From Diplocarpon mali (lineage: Eukaryota > Ascomycota > Leotiomycetes > Helotiales > Drepanopezizaceae): a stretch of DNA of 53,460 nt. Both the position numbers and the translations under genes were made by a program. The notes below the pieces were generated by a model that worked only from the letters and a program-made list of their open reading frames with translations, did not search any database and was not told the origin of the DNA. Position 1 is the first letter of the stretch; each line of letters begins with the position of its first letter. The stretch is taken from contig JAENRP010000271.1 in NCBI GenBank assembly GCA_024741835.1, positions 9,049-62,508 on the forward strand, written 5' to 3'. Shown here in pieces: positions 20,628 through 32,892 of this stretch.

Positions 20628-20711
20628 AATTTAATAGTAAATTAAAAGAGGGTATAAAGAAGTATAAGGTGCAAACGATAATATTAAATATCTTGATTCT
20701 ATAAGAGCTCT
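20628..20711 (-). repeat. fragment of a Cop2-type LTR, deepest visible layer
   Basis: 84 bp matching Cop2 LTR positions just after the first TGATAGTAAA unit through AAGAGCTCTT. It is flanked on the left by the Cop3' LTR and on the right by the presumed start of Cop4. It is the only sequence that neither side explains as its own, so it is probably the target of both. Confidence 0.75.
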
Positions 20712-22400
20712 TATTGGTACGCAGATTCCTATGCAAGAGGCAAGCTGCCCTTGTTCCTAGGGTCATCTTATACAGCTGTACCATATGCGATATAAGGGGT
20801 TTTATATATATTTCAAACGGCTATTTAGCCAGAGGACTTCGGAAGGATATCTATATGCGGCTAGGAGGGACTATAAGAGGGAGGACATTTATAGGTATAA
20901 AGGTATTATCTCAGTTATATAGAGATAGATAGATATTATAATAGATTCTTTTTAATAATAAGTACTTAACTATATTTATATAAATATCGATTACTAGTAT
21001 ATAACCTATACTAATTAGTAGTAGCACCTTTACTATAGATAGTAAGGTTATTAAACTGAAGAATTCTTTCTTAATTTAAGGAGTACTTAATTGTATTTCC
21101 AGCTTACTTTAAATACTAACTTAAATATATAAAGTAATATTAGTTACTACTAAAGGGGAAAAGGCGAAAGGTATGCGAATTGAGCTAGAGTTATTACTTT
21201 AAAGGTAGATACTATCCTCTTTTACCTACGTTCTATTATATATTACAATTAGGGTAAAACTAGAGTGCAATCAGTATCTTAACTATAACTAGATAATAGT
21301 GTAATAATACGTAAAATATAACTATATTAGACTTCTTTCAAACCCTATTAGGGCGCAAAGCAATATCCAAACAATATTAGGAAATATTTAAAGGAGGACT
21401 ATTAATACTACTTAATCTAAGGTAACCCTAGATACTAAAGGACCTTGAAAGGGATATAAGACCCTAAGAGGATCAACCTAGCAAAGAGGCCCTTAGATTA
21501 AAAGACCTATACGTAGAGAACTTTCGAAAGATACTATAAGATGGCAAAAGGAGAGGGTTATACCTTGCTAAGGACTTTTAAAAGGAGTTCTAAGATTAGA
21601 CAGTTAGCGATTTTAAATCGTTAAATAAGGACGTTTAATAATGCCTAAGGGACGACCTTCGGTACTATAGAGTATATATTTAGTATAAGAAGGGCGTTTC
21701 GATCAGCTAGGCACTTTTCAATATAATATACTAAAAAGGGAATAAGTGGTTAGAAGATCAGCTAGAATTATAGACTTAAGAAGTACTAAACTCAGTTACA
21801 GTACAATCTCCGAAATATAAAATAAAGTCTACTTTAAAATTTGCCGAATCTATGCGAATAAGCAAGCTACCTGCTTAAAGGGTTATTATAATTGAATAAG
21901 AGATACTACGCTAAGACTCGCTTTAATAAAGATACCTTAGATATAATAATAATACTTCGCAAGATAACCTATATAAAGCAAACACTCTAAGATAAACAAT
22001 CGAATGATATAACCTTAAAAGAATACTATATTAACCTTAGTTAGGACGAACCTTAGTTATACAATACTTAGAGATCCTAAATCCGATACTAATACTACTA
22101 ATCTAATTAAGAGACGGATTATTGCTATCCTTTACTATAGGGAGGGGTTTAAGAGCACTTTTAGACTTAAACTAAAGCGACGCTTAACTATCCTAGTATA
22201 TTATAGAACCTTTGACTTTAGATTAGGCTAAAACTCTTATAAATTTAAATAAGATATATACTAAGGAAACTTAATACTTAAGCGGTAAAGATCACTTTAA
22301 TAAGAAGCTTTATATATTTGCCGATTTATACTAAAGAGCCTCTATAGACTAAAGTATATAATATAAAGCGTTTCCTTCTATACTATAAGACTTAGCCTTA
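20712..22400 (+). other. Cop4 5' LTR/leader and gag N-terminus, unresolved
   Basis: The first 225 bases (20712-20935) are less TpA-rich and hold overlapping small frames on both strands (plus 20714-20932, minus 20599-20784) that look accidental. From about 21300 the plus strand reads as a degraded basic, Gln-rich polypeptide (for example R-R-S-A-R-I-I near 21740) without a motif I can name. I could not define the LTR end or a primer site. Confidence 0.4.
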
Positions 22401-24679
22401 ACCTACTACTATTAGTACTTATAAAATAAGAACTTTAAGTTTGCCGACCTAGTAGAGGCCATTTAGGCCAATTACAAAACCGAAGAGAGAAGTAGTAGAT
22501 TCCTAAGGAGGTGGTTTCAGCTGACATTTGACCTATTCTAATAAGAGGACTACTAAAAGGGGAAACCGATCTTAACCTAATTTAAGAATTATACTAAGGA
22601 GCTATAAAACTTGCAATTGGGCCTATATGCTAGTATAAGGAACGATCGATCGATTAGAGATAGACTTATATAAGGTGTTTTTAAGAATCGGCTCTTTTAA
22701 ATAGCACTTTTTAAGCTACTAGCGACATTCCTAACTCTATTAGATAGCTTATAGGCTTATATAAGAGTAGTTGCCTAAGATAGACTATTTAAACCCTAGC
22801 ACCTTAGTTTAGCTATCAATAGACCTTAATATTATTTAGCTAAGGAGCAAGGGCAATCTATAGTATACTTTTCAAATAGAAAGATAAAGTTTACTTAAGG
22901 TAATAAGAGAGGAATAACCTTCTAATTAAAACCAGGCTATATAAGGTATATTATATATTAGAAAAAGGACTGCTATAGTAGTAAGCACTTAAAAGAAGAA
23001 AGAGCCGCTTAAAAGTCTTGCTATATAGTAAGCCGATAAGCCAAAGGGTATAAGCTAATAGATAAAATATATAAGGTATATTTAGCTTAAGAGAATAAAG
23101 GAGTATATTTAAAAGGCAATAGGACTAATAAGGATAAATAGGAAACGTCTTTAAAAGAGGAGGACTAAGCAATTAGCGACCTTAAGGATAGTAATATCAA
23201 CTTTACTATAGTATTCCTAGCTTTTAAGAAGGAATATGATTTAAGAACTATACTTGATTAGCTTGAAAAGCAAAAGGCTAAATACCTTTTAATAATAAGG
23301 GTTAATAAACTTATATAAATAGACCCTAAGGTATTTACAACTTAGTAGATAGATTAGTTCTTTTAAGGATTCCTAATTAATATAGGCGCTTTAAATAAAA
23401 ATATAAGAAGAATCAATTAATTTAAAGCCTTGCAAAATATATAAGATGCAATTCTAACTCCACTCGGTGCTGAAAAGTATAAAATTACCTTTAAGGTAGG
23501 TTTGCAAAATGCAATCGGCAAGATAACTATTCGAATACCGGCAGGCCCTATAGAGTTCTTAATTATAGAGGCAGATATACCGTTTTTAGTCTACTTATAA
23601 TAACTCGATAAAATAGGAGTTAAATATAATAATCTATGCAATTTACTTATAATTAGCAAGGAGAAACACTTAATTATTAGAAAATATAGGTACTTATAGC
23701 TCTTATTTAATATAATAGAGCAACTTCTAATGACTTTAAAGGGTATAATTAATATATGCCACTTAATAGAAATAGAGATCTAAAGGCTATATTAAAGATT
23801 CGGATATCCTTTGGTAAAACGCCTTAAATACCTTTTAAACTAAGCTAGTTATAATATAGACTCTAGCATTATAGTAAGAGTAAAGGAAATATACCGATAC
23901 TACTAACTCTATACCGACGCCTCTTATAGATTCCGATTTAAGCTTTAAAACGATATCGACTTCAATTATACTATATATATTAATATTGCTTAATTCAGTA
24001 GAAGGAACGCCCTCTATATAGTTAATAAAGTAATAGGATTTAAAGCCGCAAGATTCTTATAAAAGGAAATAGGAGCATATTCGGCCGACGCAGTATTTTA
24101 AGCCCTTAAATTAGCTTAGCTAGATACGTATATTAGACCTCTTGATTTTATAGTATATAATTATAATATTAACTTCAACTTAGTAGAGTTTAAAAGCTCT
24201 TTAAGATCTATAAAAATAACCCTTAAGCTAGTTCTTATAAAGATGTACTATTCTATTAGCAAGGTCGAATAGTATTATCGCCCTTTAAGATATACCTTTA
24301 AGATAATAATAGCTAAATACCTCCAATTAAGCGACGATAAGAGGCTATAAATAGCTATTAAAGCAGTTAATAATATAGTAGGGCTTAATAGGATGATTCC
24401 TACTTTACTCATTTTCGAGGCATATCTAAGGCTAATTGAACTAGATCTACTAAATCCATTAATAGAATAAAGGGCAGTAATAATTAAGAAGGCTATAAAA
24501 GAAGTAAAGAAGATATATATTACTCGCAAGGTCAATAATACTTTAGGCATAAGGAATGGCCTTAGAACCACTTATATCTATAATTTAAAGCTAAAAGACC
24601 TAGTATTAGTATATTAGAAGAAGAGAGGATAGATAGGCCTATTTGAATTCTTAGGCTTAAAGAACGAAACCTATATAGT
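22401..24679 (+). pseudogene. Cop4 gag, protease, GAG-pre-integrase and integrase
   Basis: With stops read as Gln or Trp, the plus strand gives a widespread fungal retrotransposon polyprotein. Gag has K-N-F-K-F-A-D-L-V-E-A-I then W-F-Q-L-T-F-D-L-F (22430-22540) and N-L-Q-L-G-L-Y-A (about 22610). The protease has L-I-N-I-G-A-L near 23380 (the family has I-D-T-G-A) and P-I-E-F-L-I-I-E-A-D-I-P-F-L (about 23545-23590). GAG-pre-integrase has Q-R-L-Y-Q-R-F-G-Y-P near 23790. Integrase has D-F-N-Y-T-I-Y then A-N-A-L-Y-I-V-N and a late block A-I-K-E-V-K-K-I-Y-I-T-R-K-V-N. The frame continues after Cop3 at 38387. The minus-strand frame at 24275-24571 is a shadow. Confidence 0.82.
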
Positions 24680-24874
24680 TGTTGAGATGGGTGATATAGC
24701 TATTACTCCGATGTATTATTATATGACCCTACTGCTTAGTCAGTAGGATATTGATATATATATAGCTATAGGGAAGAAAGGGGTAACCTTCCTTCCTTAA
24801 CTCTTACTAATATATCGACTATCGACCTTTAGAAGCCTCCTTTACCTACTGCGCCGACTTACTTAAGCTTAATA
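24680..24874 (+). repeat. Cop3 5' LTR
   Basis: The 195-bp LTR starts TGTTGAGATGGGTGATA with its TG terminus intact and ends CTTAAGCTTAATA. The GAAGAAAGGGGTAACC core is invariant in all four copies in the window. Confidence 0.94.
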
Positions 24875-24886
24875 GGTTATAAGCCT
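24875..24886 (+). promoter_or_regulatory. Cop3 primer-binding site, half-tRNA type
   Basis: GGTTATAAGCCT follows the LTR without a gap. GGTTATGAGCCC complements the anticodon arm of initiator tRNA-Met; the differences here are RIP-type. The same site is at 52087-52097 in Cop3''. Confidence 0.7.
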
Positions 24887-25272
24887 TAGCTAGACCAATA
24901 ATAGATTATTAACTTCCTTTAGAAAGTACTTATGCTGCAACTATTAGTAAGAAGTTGAACGAGACTTATAGTAAGAGGTAAGCAATTAGCAAATAAGAGG
25001 TATGATTCCCTATTTAGCCAACCTGTATTACAAGAGGTATGATTCCTTACTCTATAACCCTTTGGTACTGCAAGAGGTATAATTCCTTGCTTTATTATAT
25101 TTCGTAGGAGGTATGATTCCTTGCGTTATAGTTTAAAAACCCTTTTCGATAAGAGGACTTCCTCCCTATTTAATACTTCTATAATACCTGCTATTTAATT
25201 ATTTCGACTTTTCGATAGGAGGAGTGCCCTTAACTATTTAATTTATTTGATTTTAATGCAATTCTATTTGAA
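24887..25272 (+). repeat. Cop3 leader with four copies of AGAGGTATGATTCC
   Basis: The untranslated leader contains AAGAGGTATGATTCC, CAAGAGGTATGATTCC, CAAGAGGTATAATTCC and TAGGAGGTATGATTCC at about 24995, 25031, 25071 and 25105, spaced 34-40 bp. Cop3'' keeps four corresponding copies (about 52208-52335). A role such as RNA packaging is conceivable, but nothing in the sequence proves it. Confidence 0.75.
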
Positions 25273-26950
25273 ATGGCAATAGCTTCTGATTCCAATTGAA
25301 ATACTAGGCCTAGAGACCTCTAATTCTCTCGAAAGAACTGGCAATAATGGTTCGATAATTTAAAGCTTTACTTTAAGAGCAAAGGCATTAAAATAGCGAT
25401 TTAAAAGATACTTATTAAATATGCGAGAATAGCCCTTTATACTCTTTCTACTAATTTGTCTACTTCTACTTTAATAGCTAATATAACTGCTAAGGATTTG
25501 CCAAATATATTAAATAAGCTTAGCTTAAGAGCCTTAGTAGATAATAATTAAGAATCCTAAAGGTAGATTTTAAATATAGAAAAGGAGAAAGAGTATAGGC
25601 TGGCCTTAGCTAAATGTAAGCTTAAGATTAATAGAGGTTTAAGTAATAAAGACTGAGATTTTATTTAAGTTTATAATAATGCGAAGATAAGATAGGATAT
25701 TTTAAAGGCAAAATACTCTTAGACAACTGCCTTTAATACTTAGTATCTACTATAGCAGATTACTTTATTTTAATATAGAAAAGATAAAGATAGTAAGGAT
25801 ATAGATATAAATATAGACTCTGCCTAATTTATACTATATAAAGTAAAGAGGAGAGTAAGAGCTGCAGATCCTAAGATAGCTATGACTTTTAAGGAAACTT
25901 AGCTTTTTAGTTTTCTACTTAATAGCCTCCCTCTTAAGTTTGCTATTATAAAATAATCTCTTCTTATCTAACCTAACCTTAAGATCTATAAGAATATCGA
26001 CCTCTTTTGAACTATTAAGTAAGACCTTAAAAGACACTTTGAATTAGCAAATGCTGCGTTATAAGGCAATAATAAGCTTAAGAAGAGGAAGGAGCGTAGG
26101 ATAAGCCCTTAAGCTTATTAGGGATGCTACTTTTATAATAGTGCTTATAATATTATTAATTGTAAAGTTAGAAGGCAATTGATTAATATAATTGCTAGCT
26201 TTAATATTAAGAAGTAATTAAAGTAGAAGTTAAGAAGTAAATTGCCCTTATCTTACTAAAGGCTATAACTACTAAGGAAAGGTAAAGGAAAAGGCTATTT
26301 TGCCAGAACTTTAGCAGATACCTTTAATAATAATAGTAGGTCATTTGAACCTAAATCCACTTCTAATAATTTAAATAATAATTATAATAAAGATACTTAC
26401 ATTTTAAAAGCCGATCTTTATAAAATCCTTAAATCCAACTAGTATAGTAATACTAATTGTATAATATATATAATTGACAAATCCTACCTATTTAAAGGCC
26501 CGCTTACTAAAATAAAAAGGCGCTCTATTAAGGTTAGTAGTAGAAGGTTATATATAGATTCGATAAGTATAGTAGAGATAAATATTACTAGCGTTTCTTT
26601 CCTTTTATAAAATGTTCTCCTTATACCTAGCTTAAGTATTAATCTTTTATTTAGCTGCAAGATCTATATAAAGTTGAATTATATAAGAGTTTTTAATAAT
26701 CAATTTATATAGTTTATAAATAATAATTATAAAGTGATCTTTAAAGTTAAAATTAAAAATAGACTTTATATTATCTTAAAGGTAATATTATAAAAATTGA
26801 CTCTTAGGCTAGACCTATAAGTGGATTCCTTTAAAGAAAGTGCACTCTTTACTTTAATATAATTAAGCAAGGATAAGGAGAATAGATGGACTTTTAAGCT
26901 AAGATCGCAAGTAAAATTCGCGAAAATAACTTTTAAGTCAGAACTATAAG
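25273..26950 (+). pseudogene. Cop3 gag and protease
   Basis: The start is taken as ATG 25273 (M-A-I-A-S-D-S-N-W). Gag has W-Q-Q-W-F-D-N-L-K-L-Y-F-K-S-K-G near 25340 and a zinc-knuckle remnant G-C-Y-F-Y-N-S-A-Y-N-I-I-N-C-K near 26125-26165 (C-x2-C-x4-H-x4-C with one Cys and the His mutated). The protease region begins with C-I-I-Y-I-I-D-K-S-Y-L near 26460, where copia elements have W-I-x-D-S/T-G, then L-L-I-P-S-L-S-I-N-L-L-F-S near 26620. RIP stops occur throughout. Three palindrome copies follow (26800-26951), the last cut by Gyp2. The frame resumes at 34514. Confidence 0.82.
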
Positions 26951-26951
26951 T
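26800..26951 (+). repeat. palindromic motif array in Cop3 pol, left part
   Basis: Copies at 26800-26822, 26890-26912 and 26929-26951 have spacings of 90 and 39 bp. They encode T-L-R-L-D-L-x-V, T-F-K-L-R-S-Q-V and T-F-K-S-E-L-x. Gyp2 inserted at the last bases of the third copy. Confidence 0.85.
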
Positions 26952-27257
26952 GTAACGGCTGCACCTCCACTTAGTGCAATTACCTAGGAGTATGGCGTTT
27001 TAAGGTTTCGCAATCTCGATTCGATATAGGGTTTTCTTAAATCGACCCTAAAGGTATAAAAGGATATTCTTGTATAATATTACGTGAATAGGCAATAGAG
27101 CTTCTAGCTGCTATATATATAAGGAAGAAGGGCTCTCCCTTAAGGAGGGTTCTTTAACTTCTTCGTTTCCTTTATATTAGACCTATAGAATACGCCTTTT
27201 GCACTACTTCTTGCTCCTATACTTGATCTCGCACTTTAGCGGTTCTGTATTATTATA
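26951..27257 (+). repeat. Gyp2 5' LTR
   Basis: The 307-bp LTR starts TGTAACGGCTGCACC and ends TGTATTATTATA, where the right copy reads TGTGTCGTTACA. It contains a TATA-like run (27112-27122) and, about 35 bases further, AACTTCTTCGTTT (27156-27168), which pairs with the primer site. Confidence 0.93.
27112..27122 (+). promoter_or_regulatory. TATA-like element in Gyp2 LTR
   Basis: TATATATATAA lies about 35 bases before AACTTCTTCG. If transcription starts there, as the self-priming model needs, the spacing is right for a TATA box. The background is AT-rich, so the match alone is weak. Confidence 0.4.
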
Positions 27258-27259
27258 TT

Positions 27260-27272
27260 AAACGAAGAAGTT
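27260..27272 (+). promoter_or_regulatory. Gyp2 primer site complementary to its own LTR
   Basis: AAACGAAGAAGTT, two bases inside the LTR, is the exact reverse complement of AACTTCTTCGTTT at 27156-27168. This is the arrangement of Tf1-like self-priming retrotransposons. It overlaps the palindrome GAAGAAGTTCTTC. Confidence 0.75.
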
Positions 27273-27565
27273 CTTCTCTACTAAGGACGGCTTTTAATAA
27301 TATCCTACCCCTTTTGAAAATCGATTCGCGGTTATTTCGACTTTCGATAGAGTTAGGATCCTAGAGATCTCTTAAACAAACTGAGAGCTTAAGTATAGCT
27401 TGTTAACTAGTATAATCAAGGAACGCTTTTACTAGCCGGATTTTCTCAACTACTCCTTTTATAGAAGTGCTATAGGCAGAAGTTAGGAGAGCACTATACT
27501 ACTAGAACCCTTTTTCTATAGAACCCCTTTTTAACTGAATCACTACCGAAACTAAAATCGGTAAA
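27273..27565 (+). other. Gyp2 untranslated leader
   Basis: No gene is seen between the primer site and the gag start. The leader is closely collinear with 41192-41484 in Gyp2'. Confidence 0.5.
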
Positions 27566-28880
27566 ATGAATTCCCTACTAGCTGGAAGTCAGCAGATATA
27601 GAATATACCCGGTTTGTTTAAGGAAGCAGCTTCTATAAGGAGTACCCTTACTCTAGCCCTTAAGGCCAGACCTTCCTCTGCTGCTAAGGGCAAGAGACTA
27701 TAATACTATAGCTGAGCCAATTGAGATAAATAAGACTTCTTAAACCTAAACGTATTATAAGGAATAGTCTTAGGTTTAAAGGAATCCTTGTAATGCTAAG
27801 ATCAATCTAATCGATAATTGCAAAGCGAGATTAATAGGATTGCCTAGGCTATCTCTAGCCTAAAGACCTTAGCTTAATAAAGCTAAGAAACGGCTTAGCG
27901 CGTATATTAGACTATTAAGCGAGAATCCACCTACCTTCGCTAAAGCGAGTCTTAGCCTTCTTTAAAAGTCGATATAGATACGAAACGGCTAAAAATTCAG
28001 CTAATTGAAAAGATTACCCCCTTTAATAATAGGACCTCTTTAATATATAAGTAGTAGTTAGCTTTAGTCTAAGACTGATTGCAAGTTAATGCTAACTTAT
28101 ATCCAAATGAGCGAGCTCGCTAAGCCTTTATTTAAAGATCTACTATAGGATAAGCCTGAATATACTTTAAACCCTAGTACCTCTTAAAGACTAACCTCTT
28201 TTAAAACTATTAGGAAATGGTAGAACTGCTAAGCAGTTACTTTTTGACTAGCTAAAAGGTAGACCTATTCTAATCTACTTTCTACTACCTTTATATAAGG
28301 GAAGCTGGTTATTCTAAAGAAACTTTCCCTTAGTTTTAGGCCTAATTCTAATCTACTGCGATCTAAGAAGAGGTCTTAAGATCTAAGTAGTTCTTCTTTA
28401 TATAGAATAAGATTACCCCTTAGCTTAGAGCTGCCTATGCCTTAGCTAAGGCCTTTTAAGGGAAGGACTATACTATTATAGTTAACCAATTGAACGCCTT
28501 TGATGCTGAATATCGAAGCAATCAACTCCTTAACCCTTCGACTAGAAGTAAGGCGACCCTGGCATTATACTAGAAGATATCTAGTTTGCTTCTTAATAAA
28601 ACTGCTCGCGGTCCGAGCGCCGGAAGTACTACCTGAGTTCCTAGGCCACTAGCCCCAAAGCCTACTACCCCTTTTCGCCAAGACCCGCTAGCTAAGGCTA
28701 ATTCTCCTACTTTGCCCCTTAAGCAAGCCATTTACTAGACCTATAGTAAAACTAATTACTATAAGACCGAGTGCCCTTCTATAGGCAAGATTAATACCTT
28801 AAAAGATATAAAGGAAGCTGACCCGACTTTAGACTTAATTAAGAATAGGATTAAAACGGAAGAAGATTAGGAAAATGAAG
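27566..28880 (+). pseudogene. Gyp2 gag
   Basis: The start is ATG 27566 (M-N-S-L-L-A-G-S-Q-Q), conserved at 41485 in Gyp2'. The reading is Gln/Ser/Leu-rich at first, then a helical capsid-like part near 28210-28300 (M-V-E-L-L-S-S-Y-F-L, then L-Y-I-R-E-A-G-Y-S-K-E-T-F). A knuckle-like remnant near 28738-28775 reads T-Y-S-K-T-N-Y-Y-K-T-E-C-P, where Tyr probably replaces Cys/His. The C-terminal segment is acidic (E-D-x-E-N-E-E-A). Frames shift at least once around 27960-28200. Confidence 0.7.
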
Positions 28881-28899
28881 AGGCTTAGGAAAAGACTCC

Positions 28900-31800
28900 T
28901 ACTTAGGCTTGCGAAAGTGCGACTTATTGAAGCTAGATCTTAACTCTTTAATAAGAGGGAAGCAATTCCTAACCTCTTATACTATTAGTATAAATAGACT
29001 TAGAGTATTATTATTAGCTTTAGCAGATACTAAAGCCCTTAATTACCTATTTTTAAATCGTTCCCTTTTTATATATCTTTTAAAAGCGACCGGCTCTTAA
29101 ATTCTTCCTCTTTTAGCCCTTATTCCTATCTATGGATTTTAAAATACTATTCGCGCGTAAGCTATGTACTATATACGCTTTCACTTAACAATTGATAGAA
29201 GGCGTATTTATAACTGCCCTTAGGTTATCCTCGACCTAGGCTAGCGCGATGCTATTATTAGAGTCAAATGGATACGCCGATTCCGACTTAAACTTAATCT
29301 AAAGGAAAACCGATTTATATGGCCTTTGTATTACCCCCTATCTCCCTAATTCGCAAAGGAAATCGTCATTTGTCTTCCCCCTTTTAAAGGACTTCAAATA
29401 CAATCCGATTATTAAGCTAATATTAATTGCAAAAAATAGGAGATAGCTATAGATAAAGCTTAATAGATTAATAGAAGATAGTCTTGCGTCAATTTAGTAG
29501 TCTTAGCTAGGCGCAAGATCCCTATTGCTATTATTAAGCTAGCGCCCTAGCCTATAATTAAGCTAGATCTAGAAAAACAGTCTAATACGAATCGACTATG
29601 ATCTGACCCTATTTGCAAATGCCCTAAAGCTGCGGTTCCTATTTGTAAAATCAGTACTAATGCCTTTTATTATAATATAAAGTATAAGGAGACTGAGTTC
29701 TTTTAAACTAGTATTTATAAAGTGGATAGGATTCTAAAGGAAAGATATAAGCCTAAGAATCCTAATATTGAAAAGCTAATCAACGATCGACTCTTGAAAT
29801 AGTACTGATCTTTAAGATAAGCTTTCTTAAAAAGGAATGCAGATACCCTCCCTTCCTATTAGTACTACGATTATAAGATATAGCTAGAAGGGCCCTTGCC
29901 TAATACCTATTCGCCCCTCTACTATTAATCTACTAAGGAGCTTAAGGTTATAAAGGAGTACTTACTTAAGAATTTAGATAAAGGCTTTATTAAGATAAGT
30001 ACTAGCCCTTTTGCTTCACTAATACTATTTATAAAGAAGGCCGACGGTAGCCTTTGATTTTACATAAACTACCAGAAGCTAAACGCACTAACTCAGAAGG
30101 ACGCTTATCCGATTCTAAGGATAGACGAGCTTTTAAGGCGAGTATCTAAAGCCAAGATTTTTATAAAACTAGATATTTGGGCCGCTTTTAATCGGATACA
30201 AATGGACCTTGAATTAAAAGAATATACTACCTTTCGAATAAGGTATAAATCCTATAAATGTAAGGTTCTTCTATTCGGCTTCTATAACAGACCTAGTACT
30301 TACTAGTAGTATATAAATGACGTTCTTTTAAATTACTTAAATGATTTTTATATAGCGTATTTAAACGATATTTTGATTTACTTTAAGAATATTAAAGAGC
30401 ACTAGGGATATATTGAAAAGGTATTAAAATAACTCTTAAAGGCTGGCCTTTAAGCAGATATTAAGAAGTGCAAGTTCTATATTACTTAAACTTAATATCT
30501 TAGCTATATTCTAATAATAACTAGGATCGAACTAGACCTTGAAAAGGTCGAACTATTGCGCAATTAGAAGTACTTAAAAACTATTACTAAAGTAAAGTCC
30601 TACCTAGGATTTTGCAGGTTCTATTAATAATTCATTTGCAACTTTAGGCTAATCGCTAAACCCCTTTCAATTCTGACCCGACCGATAGTGCCTTAGAATT
30701 AGATAGAAGAGTGCTAAATCGCTTTTAAAGAGCTTTATAAGCAATTGCTCTCAATTTAGCAGATTTACCATTTTAACCCTAACTTACTTATAAAGCTGGA
30801 AACTAATGCTTCTAATAGCGTTATTGCTAAAGTACTTTCTTAGCAATACTCTGATAAGCAATAGTACTTAATTAGCTTCTATTTGCATATACTCTCTAGT
30901 TATAAACCTAATTGGGAAATATATAATAAGGAACTCTTTACTATTATTAAATCCTATTATAAATAGAGACTTAAGCTTATATTACTTAAGGAGCGAGTTG
31001 ATATTTACTTAGATTACCGCTCCCTTAAGTACTTTATAACTACTAAGGTTCTAACCGCGAAATAGTACTAATAGATGGAATTCCTATTTAACTTTAATTT
31101 TCGAATTATATATACTTTTGGTAAAGACAATCAGAAGGCCGATATTCTTAGCCGCTAAGAGTAGGATATGCCAGTTTATAAGCAAGCGAAGCTAGATAGC
31201 CGATCTTAGGTTCTAATTTCCCTAGCCTAGTTGGACCCTTGAATCAATACCGAACTAGCCGATAAATTTCTCGCCGAATCTGCCAAAGGCACCTTTGCCC
31301 TAATATTAACTAATAATCCTAATTCGACCCTAAATCGACCTAAGGATTCCTTTAATTTAATTAAAAAGCTTTATTAAAATAACTGCGAATCCTTTTAAGA
31401 GATTCGCGCTGACCTCCTTAAGAACTACTCTTTAAAAGACAGATTGCTTTACTTTAAGGAGCGTCTTTGCGTACGCTGCAATACTCCCTTATACACTTGT
31501 CTAATTTAGGAAGCTTATAACCAACCTTTAAGCGCGCACCCTAATGGCTTAAAGACCTACTAGCTTCTTGCTTTTAAGTACTATTAGGTTGGGATAGGTT
31601 TAGACTGTAAAAGATTTATCGCAAACTATAGACCTTATCAATTTTCGCATTTAAAGACAATTAAGCAATAAGGCCTCTTATAGCCCCTTCTTATTCCTAA
31701 TTATCCTATGCAGTACTTATATATAGATTTTAAGGATTTCCCTTTTAATAAGCACAGTTTTAATCGAATCTTAATTTTTATAAACCGACTTAATAAGAGC

Positions 31801-32892
31801 GCTATTACGATTCCTTATTAAAAAGATATCAACGCTTAAGGAACTGCCTGATTATTCGTTTAGTAGATATATCGATTCGGCCATACTCCGGAAACAATTA
31901 CCTTAGACCGAGGCCCCTAATTTATCTCCTTATTTTAAAGAGAGTTCTGCTGTATTATTAGTATTAAGATTAAACTCTCTATAGCATACTATAAGGAGAC
32001 TGATAGCTAAACGGAGATTATAAACAAGTATATTAATTTAAGGCTAAGGCCTTTTGTTAATTACTATTAAGATAATTAGAGTGAACTGATTCTATTAATA
32101 GATTGTGCGCAATCGACTCTACCTTACGCTTTGATTAGTATAACCCTATATTAGCTTAGGTATAGAGTTGCACCTTAGATAAGTTAAGATTGGATCTTTT
32201 TAAAAACGTCTAACCTATAGGAGAAATTAAACTAGGCAAAAGCTAAGCTAATAGTAGAAAGGATGCACGCAGCTTAAGAAGTAGCAAAAGGTAATATAGA
32301 ACGCACTTAAGAGAAAATGCGTAAGTCTATAAATCAATACTAAAAGGAGATTGATTAGAAACCTAAAGATATAGTCTACCTTTTAATAAAAAATCTTAAG
32401 AACTACCGCCTTAGTAGGAAACTGGCTAATTAATAGGATAGTCCTTTTAAGGTTCTTAAGAAGGTAGGCAATTTATATTAGATCAAGCTGCTTATAGGTT
32501 TTATAATATATAATATCTTTACGCTAAAGCTATTATTTAAAGATCTGCAGAACCCTTTACTAAGTTAGGAATAACCCTAGCCTATTATAGAAAAGATTGC
32601 TAAGTAAAAAGAGTATAAAGTATCTAAGATACTAAGTGTACGCCTATCTTAAGGAAAGCTAGAGTATTAGGTCAAATGGACTAATTATAATCCTAATTCG
32701 AGTTGGTATCGCGCCTTAAATTTTGTAGGATCCTTATATAAGATTCGCGACTTTTATTAGGCTAATCCTATAAAGCTAGGACTACCTCGGAACTTATAAG
32801 CTTAGCTAAAGGCTTAGGAAAGTAGTATAGATAATTATAGTTACTTAAAAGATAATAGGCCAGATGCAAAATGGGTTAGTAAATAAATTTAA
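28900..32892 (+). pseudogene. Gyp2 pol: protease, RT, RNase H, integrase, chromodomain
   Basis: The frame is long and clearly readable. A protease remnant is A-D-T-K-A at 29020 and the following L-F-L-N-R-S-L-F (family D-S-G-A). RT (about 29930-30560) has S-P-F-A-S, F-I-K-K-A-D-G-S-L, K-L-N-A-L-T-Q-K-D-A-Y-P and the active site Y-L-N-D-I-L-I-Y at 30358-30381 (D to N). RNase H has L-E-T-N-A-S-N near 30800 (family T-D-A-S) and D-Y-R-S-L near 31013. Integrase has a degraded HHCC (near 31500-31640), D-F-K-D-F-P near 31725, L-D-R-G-P-Q-F near 31900 and E-T-D-S-Q-T-E near 31998. The chromodomain has L-E-Y-Q-V-K-W-T-N-Y near 32660. The stop is at 32890-32892. Confidence 0.92.

Noticed and set aside
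20599..20932. two overlapping open frames on opposite strands
   Set aside because: They span the junction of an LTR fragment and the next element. No motif, no homologue recognised.
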